Source: CAWFLT01 sp963816795
GTDB lineage: Bacteria; Acidobacteriota; Vicinamibacteria; Vicinamibacterales; SCN-69-37
Direction of reading: 5' to 3'
Length of the DNA: 64,000 bases
NCBI GenBank assembly: GCA_963816795.1
Contig: CAWFLT010000014.1
Location: 682,001-746,000, forward strand
Of this stretch, positions 55,565-64,000 are shown piece after piece. How positions within the stretch are numbered: position 1 is the stretch's first letter; each line of letters begins with the position of its first letter. The position numbers were made by a program, and so were the translations under genes. The notes beneath the pieces were generated by a model. That model saw only the letters and a list, made by a program, of their open reading frames with translations. It did no database searches and was not told where the DNA came from.

Positions 55565-57827
55565 AGATTCGGCCGATGCCGAAGTAGGTCCGAAAATCTG
55601 AGCCGCCGACGCTGGTGGACAGGAACACGGGGCCGAGCAGCGTCTCGACGATGAGGCCGGCACTGCCGTGGACGGCGAACTTGACGTCCGACCACACGTT
55701 GAAGGCCTTGCCGTTTTCCATCCAGGCGCCGACGTAGATCGGCCCGCCGAGAAAGTCAGGCATGCGGCCAATGCGACGCAGGTAACCGCCGGTGGCGAGG
55801 AGGTAGTGGGCGCCGCGCTGTTCGCCGATGCCGAACGCACCAAGTCGAAACGGTCCGCCAAGCGCGAACTGCTCGGTGGGAAGTGGGTCGCCGTTGAAGG
55901 AATGGCCGGTGCCGCCGGTGACGAACAGGCGCGACTGACGGCTGCTGCCGAACGAGTACATCCATTGTCCGTGCACGTCCACCTGCGCGACCTCCTTGCT
56001 CGTCACGAGAGCGCCTTCGCGGCCCGTGACTTCCGGCGCGTCCATGAAGTAGCGCACCGCGGCCGACCCGAAGATTCCGCGTGAGGCGACGACCGGGCTG
56101 TCCTGGCCATCGTGCGTCCAGCGCAGAGTGGCCACGTTCTGCTGTCCCTTCAGCGTCGGCAGATCCGGGTCCCCAATCCGCACCGACGCGCCGAGTCGCG
56201 ACCAATCCAGCCCGAGGCGAATATCCTCGAGACGGCCGACGTTGACGCCGATGTCGGTCCCGAGCGATGACCGTGTCTGGCGATATGTGGCAACCGTGCG
56301 ATCGTCCTGGATGAAACTGAGCGTCTGCGCTTCGACGCCGGCGTTCGGTTCGATGAACACCCGCGAACTGCCGATCGGCCGGTACCACGCCACCCCCAGG
56401 CCGGGGTCGGATCCGATCGACGCATCCAATCGCGCTTCAGTCCCTGACCCGAGCACGTCGTAGGAGAGATACCGGCCGGCGAGGCTGAAGCGGAACTCGT
56501 TCCCGGTCGTGTTTTCGAGACTGGCGCCAAAGAAGAGAAACGGCGGGCCATATTTCTTCGGCAGCGCGTCGATGTGCAGCACGGTGTCCTGCCCGGCGGG
56601 CTCGAATCGCCAGGCCAGGCGCTCGTATCGGTCCAACCCGCCCAGTTCGGTGATCTGCGCATCGAGCGTCGCGATCTTGAATGTTGGACCGAGCGACGGC
56701 TGCATCAGGCGCCGCATGACGGCTTCGTCAGTCTTCGCGGCGCCTGTCACCGTCAACTGCGACGGCAGCGGAACGGTCTTCAGACGGCGCGCCGCGCGCG
56801 CAGCCGCCCACTGGTCGTACGTCGCCTGATCGACCGCGAACGGCAGCAGTTGGTCGCGCATCCGTTCGGTCTCGTCGTAGCCCTCGCGGATCAAATCGGT
56901 GAACTGCCGCCAGGCCAGCGATGAGTAGTCCTTCAGCGGCACGTTGATGGCGACGTCTGCCGCCGCCATCGACTTGACCGAATTGGCCCGCATCATGGTC
57001 CCGACCGCTCCGCTCATCATGCCGAGCACGGTGTAATTGACCGACTTGAGATCCTCCAGATCGCCGACGTTCACCGCGATGGTGCGCGCGACGCCCAGAT
57101 TTTTCACCACACCGGTGGGAATGTTGTCGAGCACGGCGCCGTCGACGAAAACGCGCCCATCGACTTCGACCGGCGGGAAGATCCCGGGCAGTGACATGGT
57201 CGCGCGCATGGCCCGCGCCAATGACCCCGTGGACACCGCGACGGGCTCGGCCTTGATGAGATCGACGGTCACCAGACGGAGCGGCGTCGGGAGATCGTCG
57301 AAGCTCGACAGCGCGTAATAGGGCGCCGCCAGCCGGGAGATGAGCAAGTCAACCCGCTGGCCGTTGTTGAGCGACGGCGGCAAGGTCAAACCCGGCGTCA
57401 ATCCGAACTCGATCTGGAAGGGAAAATCCCGGGCGTCGCGTTTGCGCCTGACGTTCCGGAACTCGAAGTCCGAGGCGCCGAACATGGAGCTCCAGTCGAT
57501 CTCGGACAGGACGCCCTCGATCTCAACGGGCGACATGCCCATGGCGAAGAGCCCGGCGATGAGGCCGCCCATGCTCGTCCCGGCCACGACGTCCACCGGC
57601 ACGCGGTGCTCTTCGAGCCAGCGGAGCACCCCGACATGGGCAAACCCGCGCGCGCTGCCGCCGCCGAGCGCGATGCCGACCCGCCGCGGGCCGGCGGGCT
57701 GTTGCGGCGGCGCCGGCGCCTCACCGGTTCGAACGCTGCCGGTGGCGCCGGCGACGTCCTGCGCCCGCGCCTGGACCGGCGCAATCAGCATCAACGCACT
57801 ACACACGCACACCAGGTGTCGGCTCAT
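55557..57827 (-). CDS. Patatin-POTRA-barrel outer-membrane phospholipase (type Vd-like)
   Basis: A 756-residue protein with signal peptide (LVCVCSALMLIAPVQARAQ). The patatin domain has VGIALGGGSARGFAHVGVL, nucleophile GTSMGGLIAG and dyad Asp FVDGAVLDNIP. A short POTRA-like segment (LPSQLTVTGAAKTDEAVMRRLM) precedes a C-terminal barrel (EFRFSLAGRYLSYDVL ... TYFGIGRIFR with terminal aromatic). This is the layout of PlpD-type type Vd autotransporters. The ATG at 57825-57827 overlaps the prolyl oligopeptidase stop, so the two are translationally coupled. Confidence 0.9.
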   Translation of the reverse strand: MSRHLVCVCSALMLIAPVQARAQDVAGATGSVRTGEAPAPPQQPAGPRRVGIALGGGSARGFAHVGVLRWLEEHRVPVDVVAGTSMGGLIAGLFAMGMSPVEIEGVLSEIDWSSMFGASDFEFRNVRRKRDARDFPFQIEFGLTPGLTLPPSLNNGQRVDLLISRLAAPYYALSSFDDLPTPLRLVTVDLIKAEPVAVSTGSLARAMRATMSLPGIFPPVEVDGRVFVDGAVLDNIPTGVVKNLGVARTIAVNVGDLEDLKSVNYTVLGMMSGAVGTMMRANSVKSMAAADVAINVPLKDYSSLAWRQFTDLIREGYDETERMRDQLLPFAVDQATYDQWAAARAARRLKTVPLPSQLTVTGAAKTDEAVMRRLMQPSLGPTFKIATLDAQITELGGLDRYERLAWRFEPAGQDTVLHIDALPKKYGPPFLFFGASLENTTGNEFRFSLAGRYLSYDVLGSGTEARLDASIGSDPGLGVAWYRPIGSSRVFIEPNAGVEAQTLSFIQDDRTVATYRQTRSSLGTDIGVNVGRLEDIRLGLDWSRLGASVRIGDPDLPTLKGQQNVATLRWTHDGQDSPVVASRGIFGSAAVRYFMDAPEVTGREGALVTSKEVAQVDVHGQWMYSFGSSRQSRLFVTGGTGHSFNGDPLPTEQFALGGPFRLGAFGIGEQRGAHYLLATGGYLRRIGRMPDFLGGPIYVGAWMENGKAFNVWSDVKFAVHGSAGLIVETLLGPVFLSTSVGGSDFRTYFGIGRIFR

Positions 57828-59960
57828 CGCATCCCCAACTGCCACATCAGAAACGACCGCTGATCGACCACGCTCCGCAGCCTGAGGTTCAGCGGCTTAC
57901 CTTGTCCGTGTCCCGCTTCGCGGTCCACCCACAGCAACACCGGCCGCTCCGCCGGATCGGTGGCCGTCCGCGCCTGCAGCAACGCGGCCATTTTACGCGC
58001 GTGCATCGGGTGCACTCGCGAATCGTGCTCGCCGGCCGTGAGGAGCACGGCGGGATAGTGGACGCCCGGCCCGACGTGCTGGTACGGCGAATACTCGAGC
58101 AGAAACTTGAACTGCGCCGCGTCCTCGGCCGTGCCGTACTCCGGCACCCAGTACCGCGCCATCAGAAAATTCTGGTAGCGAAGCATGTCGAGCAACGGGA
58201 CGTCGCAGATGGCGGCGCGGAAGAGCTCGGGGCGCTGCGTGATCGCGGCGCCGACGAGGAGCCCTCCATTGGACCCGCCGCGGATGGCGAGGTGTTCCTG
58301 GCGCGTGTAGCCCTGCGCGATCAACCACTCGGCCGCCGCGATGAAATCGTCGAACGTGTTCTGCTTCTGCTCGAGCATGCCGGCACGATGCCATTCGTCG
58401 CCGTACTCGCCACCGCCCCGCAGGTTGGGCAGCGCGAAGAGGCCGCCGGCTTCGAACCACTGAAACAAGGTCGGCGAAAACACGGGGGTCTCGTTCACAT
58501 TGAAGCCGCCGTATCCCTCGAGCAGGGTCGGCGTCGTCCGTGACTTCGTCACGAGGGTGCTGTGGACGAGGAACATGCTGATCTTCGTCCCGTCCTTCGA
58601 CGGATACCACACCTGCTCGACGACGACGGTCGACGGGTCGACCGGCGCATCCGGCTTCTCCCACAGGTCGGGCTCGGCTGTCGGCTGAGACAGATCGACG
58701 CGAAAGATCGCGGTCGGATGATTGAAGCTGGTAAACGTCAAATACGCTTCGGTGCGATCCGGTTCGGCCGCGACAGCCGAGGCGCCGAGACCGGGTTGGC
58801 GGAGCACGCCGAGCGACCGGCCCTCGAGATCGAACACTTCAATCACGTTGCTCGCGTTCTTGAGATACGTGACCGCGATCACACCCTGGCCGAACGTCAC
58901 GGCTTCGATGACGGCATCCTGCTCGCTCGGGCACGAGGTCGCGCCACGCCGCGCGGTCCGGGTTGGCCGCCGGCACCGCGACGACACGCCCTTTGGGTGC
59001 GCCCTTGGTCGTCTGCAGATACAGGATGCCGTCGATCACCGCGCCGAACGCCTGTCCCGGTTCGCCGGTCGTGACCACCTGCCGATCGAGCCGGCCGGTC
59101 GCCCGGAACTGGTCGAAGTCGACGAGCCAGAGGTCGTTCGACTGTGTGTCCACCCAATAGCCGAGCACCAGCCAGCGCCCGTCGCGCGACAGGCTCGCAA
59201 ACGGCCCCCACGTCGTCGAGAGCGTCTCGTGTTCGTCCCTGGTGAACTGACGGAAGAGCACCGTGTCAGCAGATCGGTCGGTCCCGAGTTGGTGAAACAA
59301 CACCTGACCGCTGTACGGATCGTTCGGATCCTTGAGGTTCTGATAGACGAACCCGGATCCGTCGGGCAGCCAATCAGGTGCCTGGGTCTTGTCCGGGATC
59401 TCGAGCGGCAGCGTCCGGCCGGTGTCGACTTCCAGCAGATGAAGCGTCGTGTTCTCGTCGCCCGCGCGGTACGTCCCGTACGCCAGGAGCCGGCCGTCCT
59501 CTGACGGCGAAATCCACGTCACGGTGGTGAGGCCAGTCGGATCGAGAAGCGACGGATCGATCAACACGCGCGACTCGGCGTGGTAACCGTCGCGCCAATG
59601 GATCACCGGCTGGTTCTGCGAGCCTTCACGCCGCGAGTAGAAGTACCGGGTGCCGCGAACGATCGGCGCGGAGACCGCGCCGACCTCCATGAGCGGTCGC
59701 AGCCGCTGCTCCAGCGCGGCGCGGCCGGGCCACTCATCGAGCCGGGCCCTGGTGTAGGCATTCTGCTCGTCGGTCCAGGCCGCCACGGCAGGCGTGACCT
59801 GGCCAGCCTGCGCCTCGTCAGAGTTGTCGCCTTCCAGCCAGCGATAGTCGTCCGTGACAGCGACACCGTGCAGCGTGTCCGTCACGGTGTCCACCCGAGT
59901 TGCCGGGGGGAGCAAGGCCAGCTTCAGTCCCAAATCGTTTCCTCCACCTCTCAGTGACAA
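57824..59960 (-). CDS. Prolyl oligopeptidase family serine peptidase, one frameshift
   Basis: About 711 residues. The N-terminal propeller begins VTDDYRWLEGDNSDEAQ and includes WISPSEDGRLLAYGTYRAGDE. The catalytic alpha/beta-hydrolase domain has IRGGSNGGLLVGA (Ser), TAGEHDSRVHPMHARKMA (Asp) and VDREAGHGQGK (His). One extra base within 58922-58928 splits the frame after WRDLVPE; length is 3n+1. POPs cut short proline-containing peptides. No signal peptide is obvious. Its stop overlaps the start of the patatin-barrel gene. Confidence 0.93.
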
Positions 59961-59965
59961 CGGCG

Positions 59966-60022
59966 GCTCACAGCCCGAGCCGCCCTACGTACGTAGCGCG
60001 GCCCGGGTTGTGGGCCGCGGCT
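59966..60022. repeat. Double GC-rich hairpin with TACGTA centre
   Basis: GGCGGCTCACAGCCCGAGCCGCC and GCGGCCCGGGTTGTGGGCCGCG stems are joined by CTACGTACGTAGC, itself palindromic. Related to 8206-8252 and 32795-32865. It lies between the POP start and the LuxE-like stop. Confidence 0.6.
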
Positions 60023-61079
60023 AGTACACCCCTTCGGTCACCGACGTCTGAAACCGTGAGAACGGCCTGACGTTCCGCACGCCATCCCACGGATACGTCG
60101 GACAGGGCGGCTCGCGTTCCGCCTCGTCGCGCTCGAGGAAGCGCGGCATGAAGAACTCCTTGGTCAGCGTCGTCAGACGGACCCGTCCAGTGTGCCCGTA
60201 GGGCACGACGCGAGTCGGCTCGTCCGGATCGACGACCTCGAGGATCGCGCGCGGCCGCGGAGGGTAATAGATGATCGCGTAGTTGTCCGCGCGGTCGAAC
60301 GGCTTGTGGACCGCCAGCCCCATCAGCGTATTGCCGTATGTCGGCGCGAAGAAGACGTCGCCGAGCACCTCTTCGCGGACCCACCGATGAAATTGCGGCG
60401 TCATCTCGGTGCCACCACAAAAGATCCCGGTGATCCCGGCTTTTTCCAGGGAGATCTTCTCCGCCAGCGCCTCGAGCAACTTCGGGGTGATGAACAGGCA
60501 GCGGATGCCGTCGTGCGCCTTGAGCAGTGTTAACGCCTGATCGATGACGTGGCGCTTGTAGGCCTCGACCTGGTCCATCTGCCGCGCCTTCAGCAGCTTG
60601 ATCACCCACCGCGGGTCGAGATCGACGCAGAAGGAAATGCCGCCGCGGTGCTGCGCGAGATGCTCGACCGCGAGCCGCAGCCGGCGCGGCCCGGACGGCC
60701 CCACCATCAGCCAGTCGCTGCCCTTCGGGAAATACTGGTCGGGCAGCGTGTCGCTGAACATCTCGTAGTCGATCCGGAAGTCGTTGACGTTGATGCGGGA
60801 CTTGGGCACGCCCGTCGAGCCGCCCGTCTCGAACGTGTAGATCGGACGATCGGCATAGGCCTTGGGAACCCAACGCCGGACCGGGCCGCCCCGCAACCAC
60901 TCGTCCTGGAAGAACCCGAAGCGGTCGAGGTCCTGGTAGGTCTGAACGTCCTTTCGCGGATCGAAGTCGAGCCGCTTGGCGACGTCGAGCCAGAACGGGG
61001 TGCCGGTTTCGGGACTGAAGTGCCAGTTGACGATCTCGCGGACGTGCGCATCGAGGTCCGCTGGGGGCTGGTGAGTCAT
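60021..61079 (-). CDS. LuxE/PaaK-like acyl-activating enzyme
   Basis: A 352-residue member of the adenylate-forming family, close in size to LuxE-type acyl-protein synthetases and shorter than PaaK (about 430). The adenylate-binding motif is IYTFETGGSTGVPKSR, with VMVGPSGPRR-like WLMVGPSGPRRLRLAVEHLA, FCGGTEMTPQF, FFAPTYGNTLMGLAV and GHTGRVRLTTLTKEFFMP. It activates a carboxylic acid; the acid is unknown. The chosen ATG at 61077-61079 lies 43 bp from the divergent ALDH-like gene, so both share a promoter region. Confidence 0.8.
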   Translation of the reverse strand: MTHQPPADLDAHVREIVNWHFSPETGTPFWLDVAKRLDFDPRKDVQTYQDLDRFGFFQDEWLRGGPVRRWVPKAYADRPIYTFETGGSTGVPKSRINVNDFRIDYEMFSDTLPDQYFPKGSDWLMVGPSGPRRLRLAVEHLAQHRGGISFCVDLDPRWVIKLLKARQMDQVEAYKRHVIDQALTLLKAHDGIRCLFITPKLLEALAEKISLEKAGITGIFCGGTEMTPQFHRWVREEVLGDVFFAPTYGNTLMGLAVHKPFDRADNYAIIYYPPRPRAILEVVDPDEPTRVVPYGHTGRVRLTTLTKEFFMPRFLERDEAEREPPCPTYPWDGVRNVRPFSRFQTSVTEGVY

Positions 61080-61122
61080 CGGCAACAGATTATCCGATCG
61101 GCCGATTCGATAGACTGGAGGC

Positions 61123-62553
61123 ATGCTCCACATTCCGTTGCTCCGACGCGGCCAGCCGTACAAGAGCCTTGACGTCGCTCGTGCGGCCCACTACGCCACC
61201 GGCCAGCCGTTCGTGGAAATCAGCCAGGCGAACGTCGGCCTCATCCGGCGGGACCTCCTGGCGCAAGACGAGATGAAGGCCGCGCTGTCGCGTCTGACGG
61301 TGCGGGAGCTCATCGGCCTCGTCCGCGACGCCGCCGAGATCTTCCTGAACGACACGCTCGCCCTTGGCGACACGCCCCAGCAACCCGACGACTACGTCGA
61401 GCAACTCTCGGCGACCACGGGGATGCCCTTTGTGATGGTCCGGCGGAACATGCAGCGGGTCAGCGCCGTGATGCAGAACCTGGAGGGCATCCTGCGTGGG
61501 CTGTCGCGCGGACTCGATCCAGCCATCCTGGATCGCGGCTTCGGTGATGTGGACGGACAGGCCGTGAGCTTTTATCCGCGGGCGCGCGCCCTCGGCGTCG
61601 TCCTGCCGAGCAATTCACCCGGTGTGCATGGCTTGTGGGTGCCGGCGCTGGCGCTCAAGATCCCGCTCGTCCTGCGGCCCGGAAGCGCCGAGCCGTGGAC
61701 GCCCTACCGGCTGATTCAGGCGTTCATCAAAGCCGGCATCCCGGCCGAGGCGTTCTGCTTTTTTCCAAGCGATCACGCCGGTGCCGGCGAGATCGTGCGG
61801 CAATGCGGACGCAGCATGTTCTTCGGAGACATTGGCGCGGTCGGATCGTTTGCCGGCGATCCGCGGATCGAGCTGCACGGTCCCGGCTACAGCAAGGTGC
61901 TGGTCGGCCCCGACGTGGCCGGCGACTGGGGCGATCATCTCGGTCTGATCGCTGCTTCGATCGCGGAGAATGGCGGGCGATCGTGCGTCAACGCGTCCGG
62001 TGTGTGGACGACCGGCCATGGCCGCGAGATCGCCGAGGCGCTGGCCGAACGGCTGGCGCAGATCGTCCCGCGCGCCGCCGACGACCCCGCTGCCGAGATC
62101 GCCCCGTTCGTCGATCCACGCGTGGCCCAGCGGATTTCCGATCAGATCGACGCCGGGCTCCAGGAGCCGGGCGCCGAGGACGTCACGGCACGCTATCGCA
62201 GTGGCCCGCGGCTGGTCACGCGCGACGGGGGCACGTACCTGCTCCCGACGATCGTGCACTGCCAGAGCTCGTCACACCCGCTCGCCAATCGTGAGTTCCT
62301 CTTTCCGTACGCGTCGGTCGTCGACATCCGTGAGGACGAAGTGGCGTCGCTGCCGGCCTGCCTGGGGCCCACGCTGGTGGTCACCGCGCTGACCAAGGAT
62401 CCCGCGCTGATCGAGCGCTTGCTGGCGTCGGATGCGATTGGCCGGCTCAACCTCGGTCCGATCAAGACGAATCAGATCGTCTGGGACCAGCCGCACGAGG
62501 GCAATCTGTTCGAGCATCTCTACGCGCGACGGGCGTTTCAGCGAGCGGGATAG
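61123..62553 (+). CDS. Aldehyde dehydrogenase-superfamily / LuxC-like acyl reductase
   Basis: A 476-residue NAD(P)-dependent enzyme. Rossmann-side segment GVVLPSNSPGVHGLWVPALALKIPLVLRPGS, the SMFFGDIGAVGSF loop and the catalytic Cys288 in ENGGRSCVNASGVW. The length and the unusual N-terminus (LLRRGQPYKSLDVARAAHY) resemble LuxC-type acyl-CoA or acyl-AMP reductases more than ordinary ALDHs. Next to a LuxE-like activating enzyme, reduction of an activated fatty acid to an aldehyde is a reasonable inference. The glycosyltransferase follows 13 bp later. Confidence 0.8.
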   Translation: MLHIPLLRRGQPYKSLDVARAAHYATGQPFVEISQANVGLIRRDLLAQDEMKAALSRLTVRELIGLVRDAAEIFLNDTLALGDTPQQPDDYVEQLSATTGMPFVMVRRNMQRVSAVMQNLEGILRGLSRGLDPAILDRGFGDVDGQAVSFYPRARALGVVLPSNSPGVHGLWVPALALKIPLVLRPGSAEPWTPYRLIQAFIKAGIPAEAFCFFPSDHAGAGEIVRQCGRSMFFGDIGAVGSFAGDPRIELHGPGYSKVLVGPDVAGDWGDHLGLIAASIAENGGRSCVNASGVWTTGHGREIAEALAERLAQIVPRAADDPAAEIAPFVDPRVAQRISDQIDAGLQEPGAEDVTARYRSGPRLVTRDGGTYLLPTIVHCQSSSHPLANREFLFPYASVVDIREDEVASLPACLGPTLVVTALTKDPALIERLLASDAIGRLNLGPIKTNQIVWDQPHEGNLFEHLYARRAFQRAG

Positions 62554-62566
62554 AGGCGAACAGACT

Positions 62567-63871
62567 GTGCGGTTGCTGTACCTGACGGCGGGAGCGGCGG
62601 AAATGTACTGCGGCAGTTGCCTGCGCGACAACGCGGTGGCCGCCGCGCTGCTCGCGCGCGGGCACGACGTCGTGCTGATGCCGATCTACACGCCGACGAC
62701 CACGGACGAGAAGAACGTGAGCCAGTCGAAGGTGCTGTTCGGCGGCATCAGCGTGTACCTCGAGCAGCATGTCCCGTTCTTTCGCAGCACCCCGGCCTTC
62801 CTCGATCGGCTGTGGGATTCGACCCCGGTCCTGAAGCTGGCGTCCAAACGTCAGATCAAGGTCGACCCGGCGGTGCTCGGCGAGATGACGGTGTCGATGT
62901 TGAAGGGCGTCGAGGGCTTCCAGCGCAAAGAGATCGACAAGATGCTGCGCTGGGTCGAGTCCGAGGCGCGATTCGATGTCGTGACGCTGCCCTTCACGCT
63001 GCTCATCAGTCTGGCGCGACCGCTGCGCGAGGTGCTCGGTGCGCCGGTCGCGTGCACGCTGCAGGGCGAGGATCTGTTTCTCGAAAGCCTGCACGAGCCC
63101 TGGAAGTCACAGGCGCTCGATCTGATCCGGCGATCGATTGACGACGTCGACGTGTTTCTTTCGGTGAGCGACTACTACGTCGACTTCATGACCGGATACC
63201 TCGGCATCCCCCGCGATCGGATCCGCACGGTGCCCATCGGCATCAACCTCGACGGCCATGCCGTTCAGCCGACTCGCCGATCGCCGCCGTTCACCGTCGG
63301 CTTTTTCGCACGGATCGCGCCCGAGAAGGGGCTGCACGTGCTTGCCGAGGCCTATCGGCGGCTCCGCGCGCGCCCCGGCGTGCCGGCGACCAGGCTGCTC
63401 GCGGGCGGTTATCTGCTCGATGAACATCGGGACTACCTGGCCACGATTGAGAAGCAGATGCAGTCGTGGGGTCTGGCGGATCACTTCCGCTATGCCGGCG
63501 CGCCGGATCGCGCCGGCAAGATCTCGCTGCTGCAGCAGATGGACGTCATGTCGATGCCGGCGACGTACGCCGAACCGAAGGGCCACACCCTCCTCGAGGC
63601 CATGGCCAACGGCGTTCCCCTCGTGCAACCGCGCCGCGGCGCGTTTCCGGAGATCGTGACCCGCACCGGCGGTGGAGTGCTGGTCGAGCCTGACGACCCC
63701 GACGCCCTCGCCGACGCGATCCTGGCCCTCCTCCTCGATCGTGATCGCGCCGCTGCCCTTGGCCGCGCGGGCGCGGAGGGCGTCGCCCGGCATTACTCCG
63801 TTGAGAAGACGACAGACATCGCGGAGGCGGTCTACGAGGGGATGAAGAGCGCGGGAAGTGAAGAGCTCTGA
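62567..63871 (+). CDS. GT4-family glycosyltransferase
   Basis: A 434-residue GT-B enzyme. N-terminal domain starts VRLLYLTAGAAEMYCGSCLRDNAVA, a motif seen in a subgroup of bacterial GT4 proteins; SVSDYYVDFMTGYLGIPRDRIRTVPIGIN links the domains; the C-terminal nucleotide-sugar site is VGFFARIAPEKGLHVLAEAYRRL, then PKGHTLLEAMANGVPLVQPRRGAFPE (E-x7-E). Start is GTG at 62567, 13 bp after the ALDH-like gene, so the two are probably co-transcribed. The acceptor is unknown; a lipid aldehyde or alcohol product of its neighbour is speculative. Confidence 0.88.
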   Translation: MRLLYLTAGAAEMYCGSCLRDNAVAAALLARGHDVVLMPIYTPTTTDEKNVSQSKVLFGGISVYLEQHVPFFRSTPAFLDRLWDSTPVLKLASKRQIKVDPAVLGEMTVSMLKGVEGFQRKEIDKMLRWVESEARFDVVTLPFTLLISLARPLREVLGAPVACTLQGEDLFLESLHEPWKSQALDLIRRSIDDVDVFLSVSDYYVDFMTGYLGIPRDRIRTVPIGINLDGHAVQPTRRSPPFTVGFFARIAPEKGLHVLAEAYRRLRARPGVPATRLLAGGYLLDEHRDYLATIEKQMQSWGLADHFRYAGAPDRAGKISLLQQMDVMSMPATYAEPKGHTLLEAMANGVPLVQPRRGAFPEIVTRTGGGVLVEPDDPDALADAILALLLDRDRAAALGRAGAEGVARHYSVEKTTDIAEAVYEGMKSAGSEEL

Positions 63872-64000
63872 AGTACGGAGTGAAAGGCGCGGGAAGTTCG
63901 GAGTGAAAGGCACGGGAAGTGCGGAGTGAAGGGCGCTCGAGGTGCGGAGTGAACGGCGCGGGAGGTCCGGAGTGAAAGGCACGGGAAGTTGAGTGAAAGG
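63872..64000. repeat. 23-bp tandem repeat array to the window edge
   Basis: Five or more contiguous units of GAAGTTCGGAGTGAAAGGCACGG type follow the glycosyltransferase stop and continue past the window end. Same unit as 44935-45250 and 48148-48318. The last partial unit lacks three bases (GAAGTTGAGTGAAAGG). Confidence 0.9.

Overview
The window is high-GC (roughly 65-70%) bacterial chromosome. Gene content and neighbourhoods (cdaA-cdaR-glmM-pdxJ, yebC-ruvCAB-fabH, a carboxypeptidase-regulatory-domain TonB-like receptor, a PVM-type microcompartment with fuculose-phosphate-type aldolase) suggest an Acidobacteriota member close to Vicinamibacteria; this is inference from content, not phylogeny. 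No rRNA, CRISPR array, phage or intact insertion sequence was seen.

Layout. 0.1-12.7 kb is one long minus-strand cluster whose genes mostly overlap by ATGA/TGATG junctions: tRNA(CAU), tilS, ftsH, folP, the c-di-AMP module cdaA-cdaR-glmM, pdxJ, a TPR protein, a YHS/TRASH-like metal-site protein, then a compact bacterial microcompartment (BMC) set (class II aldolase with a C-terminal encapsulation-type helix, one BMC-H, three BMC-P and a small Cys/His-tail protein), nth and a cyclophilin. 13-25.4 kb holds queA, a DUF4112-like protein, glgX, yebC-ruvC-ruvA-ruvB-fabH, a methyltransferase, a fused 2-oxoacid dehydrogenase E1 and a membrane protein. 25.4-36.5 kb holds hrpB, dus coupled to an outer-membrane receptor, an AraC regulator and succinate dehydrogenase (membrane anchor, sdhA, sdhB). 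36.5-54.4 kb is rich in secreted proteins: N-acyl-D-amino-acid deacylase, SWIB protein, lipoprotein, short SecA, two HtrA-like proteins (one with catalytic residues lost), msrA/msrB, acetamidase/formamidase, patatin and an M1 peptidase. 54.4-64 kb has an AlkZ-like protein, a patatin-barrel outer-membrane protein coupled to a prolyl oligopeptidase, a LuxE-like ligase divergent from a LuxC/ALDH-like reductase, and a GT4 glycosyltransferase.

Two window-wide features stand out. First, about 20 otherwise good genes are broken by about 44 single-base insertions (one possible deletion). At about two thirds of these sites the extra base reads as a second synonymous third-codon-position base (such as GAAG for GAA/GAG, TTTC for TTT/TTC), which looks like two strain alleles both written into the consensus rather than biological frameshifting. 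Such genes are annotated here as single genes. Second, intergenic spaces carry several families of short tandem repeats (8, 9 and 23 bp units), often as a forward array followed by its reverse complement, plus a family of about 140-bp GC-rich palindromes.
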